NCBI GenBank assembly: GCA_017622055.1
Contig: JAGARY010000018.1
Span: forward strand, 1 to 6,354
Reading direction: 5' to 3'
Source: Treponema sp.
Lineage (GTDB): Bacteria; Spirochaetota; Spirochaetia; Treponematales; Treponemataceae
Length of the DNA: 6,354 nucleotides
The first letter of the stretch is position 1; the number at the start of each line of letters is the position of its first letter. Both the position numbers and the translations under genes were made by a program. A model generated the notes under the pieces. The model made no database searches, was not told the origin of the DNA, and worked only from the letters and a program-made list of their open reading frames with translations. This document shows positions 5,747 through 6,354 of this stretch, one piece after another.

Positions 5747-6343
5747 TTAATTTACTTCAATAACATTGGCAATGCGGCCGTCTTTTGTGTACATTTTGTT
5801 TGAATTTGTGTTGTCTAAAACTGGGGTTAGGCCAATGTAGTAACTGTACAAATATTTTCCTTTTGGAAGAGGAAGTTGCAATTCGTACAAACCTGGGGAA
5901 GTTTCTTGTAATTCGTAAATCCATGGGTCCCAGTTGCAAAAGTTTCCTGCAAGGTTTATTTTTTGTCCTGTTTCGCCTTTGTAAATGAAACGAACAGTGT
6001 TGTCTTTTTGAATTTCTGTGTTGATGTAAACTTGGCCTAAATCTGTGAGTTTTGAAAAATACAAGTTTACGTTTTCGTCGTATTCTTTATTTGGATTTAG
6101 AGGATCTGCAACCCATAATCCGTCAATCACAAGGCGATATTTTAATGATGTAAGTTTGTGTTCTCTTTTAAAACAATAGAACAAATGACTTCGTTTTGAG
6201 TTTCCTTCATCATCGGTTTTTGAAAGAACTTGGAAGGGATGAATTACTTGATAGTTTTCAAAATCAAAAGCAATTCCAACAAAGCGATTGTTTGGATCTG
6301 CTGTGAAACGGCTGAAAGCATTTGTTCGTCCAAACGGTTGAAT
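5747..6343 (-). CDS. Tandem CBM48/E-set (glycogen-binding-like) protein; 5' part interrupted or outside window
   Basis: The 198 visible residues form two immunoglobulin-like E-set modules. The first (about 13-80) carries RFTADPNNRFVGIAFDFENY and then YRLVIDGLWVADPLNPN. The second (about 115-195) carries INLAGNFCNWDPWIYELQ, GLYELQLPLPKGKYLYSYYI and DGRIANVIEV, the pattern of CBM48/AMPK-beta glycogen-binding domains (LAGxFNNWDP, then GxYxYxxxVDG). No glycosidase domain follows, so this is not a debranching enzyme. Similar treponemal proteins, as I recall them, are exported and uncharacterised; the signal peptide would lie upstream. Coding similarity extends upstream of the first possible start (TTG at 6184), but the frame meets a TGA at 6344-6346 with no ATG or GTG between. 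The gene is therefore frameshifted, mutated, or misassembled near the window edge. I list the open frame, not a proven start. The function is unknown; polysaccharide binding is inference. Confidence 0.7.
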   Translation of the reverse strand: MQPFGRTNAFSRFTADPNNRFVGIAFDFENYQVIHPFQVLSKTDDEGNSKRSHLFYCFKREHKLTSLKYRLVIDGLWVADPLNPNKEYDENVNLYFSKLTDLGQVYINTEIQKDNTVRFIYKGETGQKINLAGNFCNWDPWIYELQETSPGLYELQLPLPKGKYLYSYYIGLTPVLDNTNSNKMYTKDGRIANVIEVN

Positions 6344-6354
6344 TCATCGAAGCA

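Noticed and set aside
5785..5988. 67-residue Cys-rich + strand frame opposite the CBM48 gene
   Set aside because: The - strand frame carries clear CBM48 motifs, so this is its shadow.
6340..6345. GAATTC near the window edge as a cloning junction
   Set aside because: A single six-base site is expected by chance in sequence of this composition and nothing else suggests vector DNA.

Overview
The window is AT-rich bacterial chromosome carrying mostly housekeeping genes. It looks like a spirochaete, most likely Treponema or a close relative. I base this on the strong A/T bias at third codon positions, on a tandem CBM48-like protein at the right edge that resembles a family I know mainly from treponemes, and on the housekeeping mix. 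This assignment comes from memory of families, not from a search.

Left block, all on the + strand (1-4154). The 3' end of valS (valyl-tRNA synthetase) is followed after 33 bp by a small stand-alone HD hydrolase of the SpoT/Mesh1 alarmone type, which has a strong Shine-Dalgarno sequence. A 118-bp gap holds a GC-rich inverted repeat and then a good promoter placed almost on top of the ndk start codon. ndk (nucleoside diphosphate kinase), gpsA (glycerol-3-phosphate dehydrogenase) and ffh (SRP GTPase) then run in series with gaps of 18 and 46 bp. A hairpin with a T-run ends the block at 4161-4191.

Right block, on the - strand. A MATE-family transporter (4190-5515) converges on ffh and shares its terminator region. 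Its promoter, like that of ndk, puts the predicted transcription start only about two bases before the ATG. A 231-bp gap (5516-5746) follows, packed with degenerate 8-bp tandem repeats and several hairpins. Part of it has a modular GACC / hairpin / GGGAA layout. The last gene is a CBM48/E-set protein whose reading frame is interrupted by an in-frame TGA 8 bp from the window edge and has no convincing start.

The left genes supply core functions: tRNA charging, alarmone turnover, NTP balance, phospholipid precursor synthesis and membrane protein targeting. The valS-HD pairing hints at co-expression of charging and alarmone control. I see no phage, transposon, CRISPR or defence system. The most unusual material is the hairpin-rich repeat at 5638-5740 with a possible relative at 1042-1070, the two apparently leaderless genes, and the broken 5' end of the CBM48 gene.
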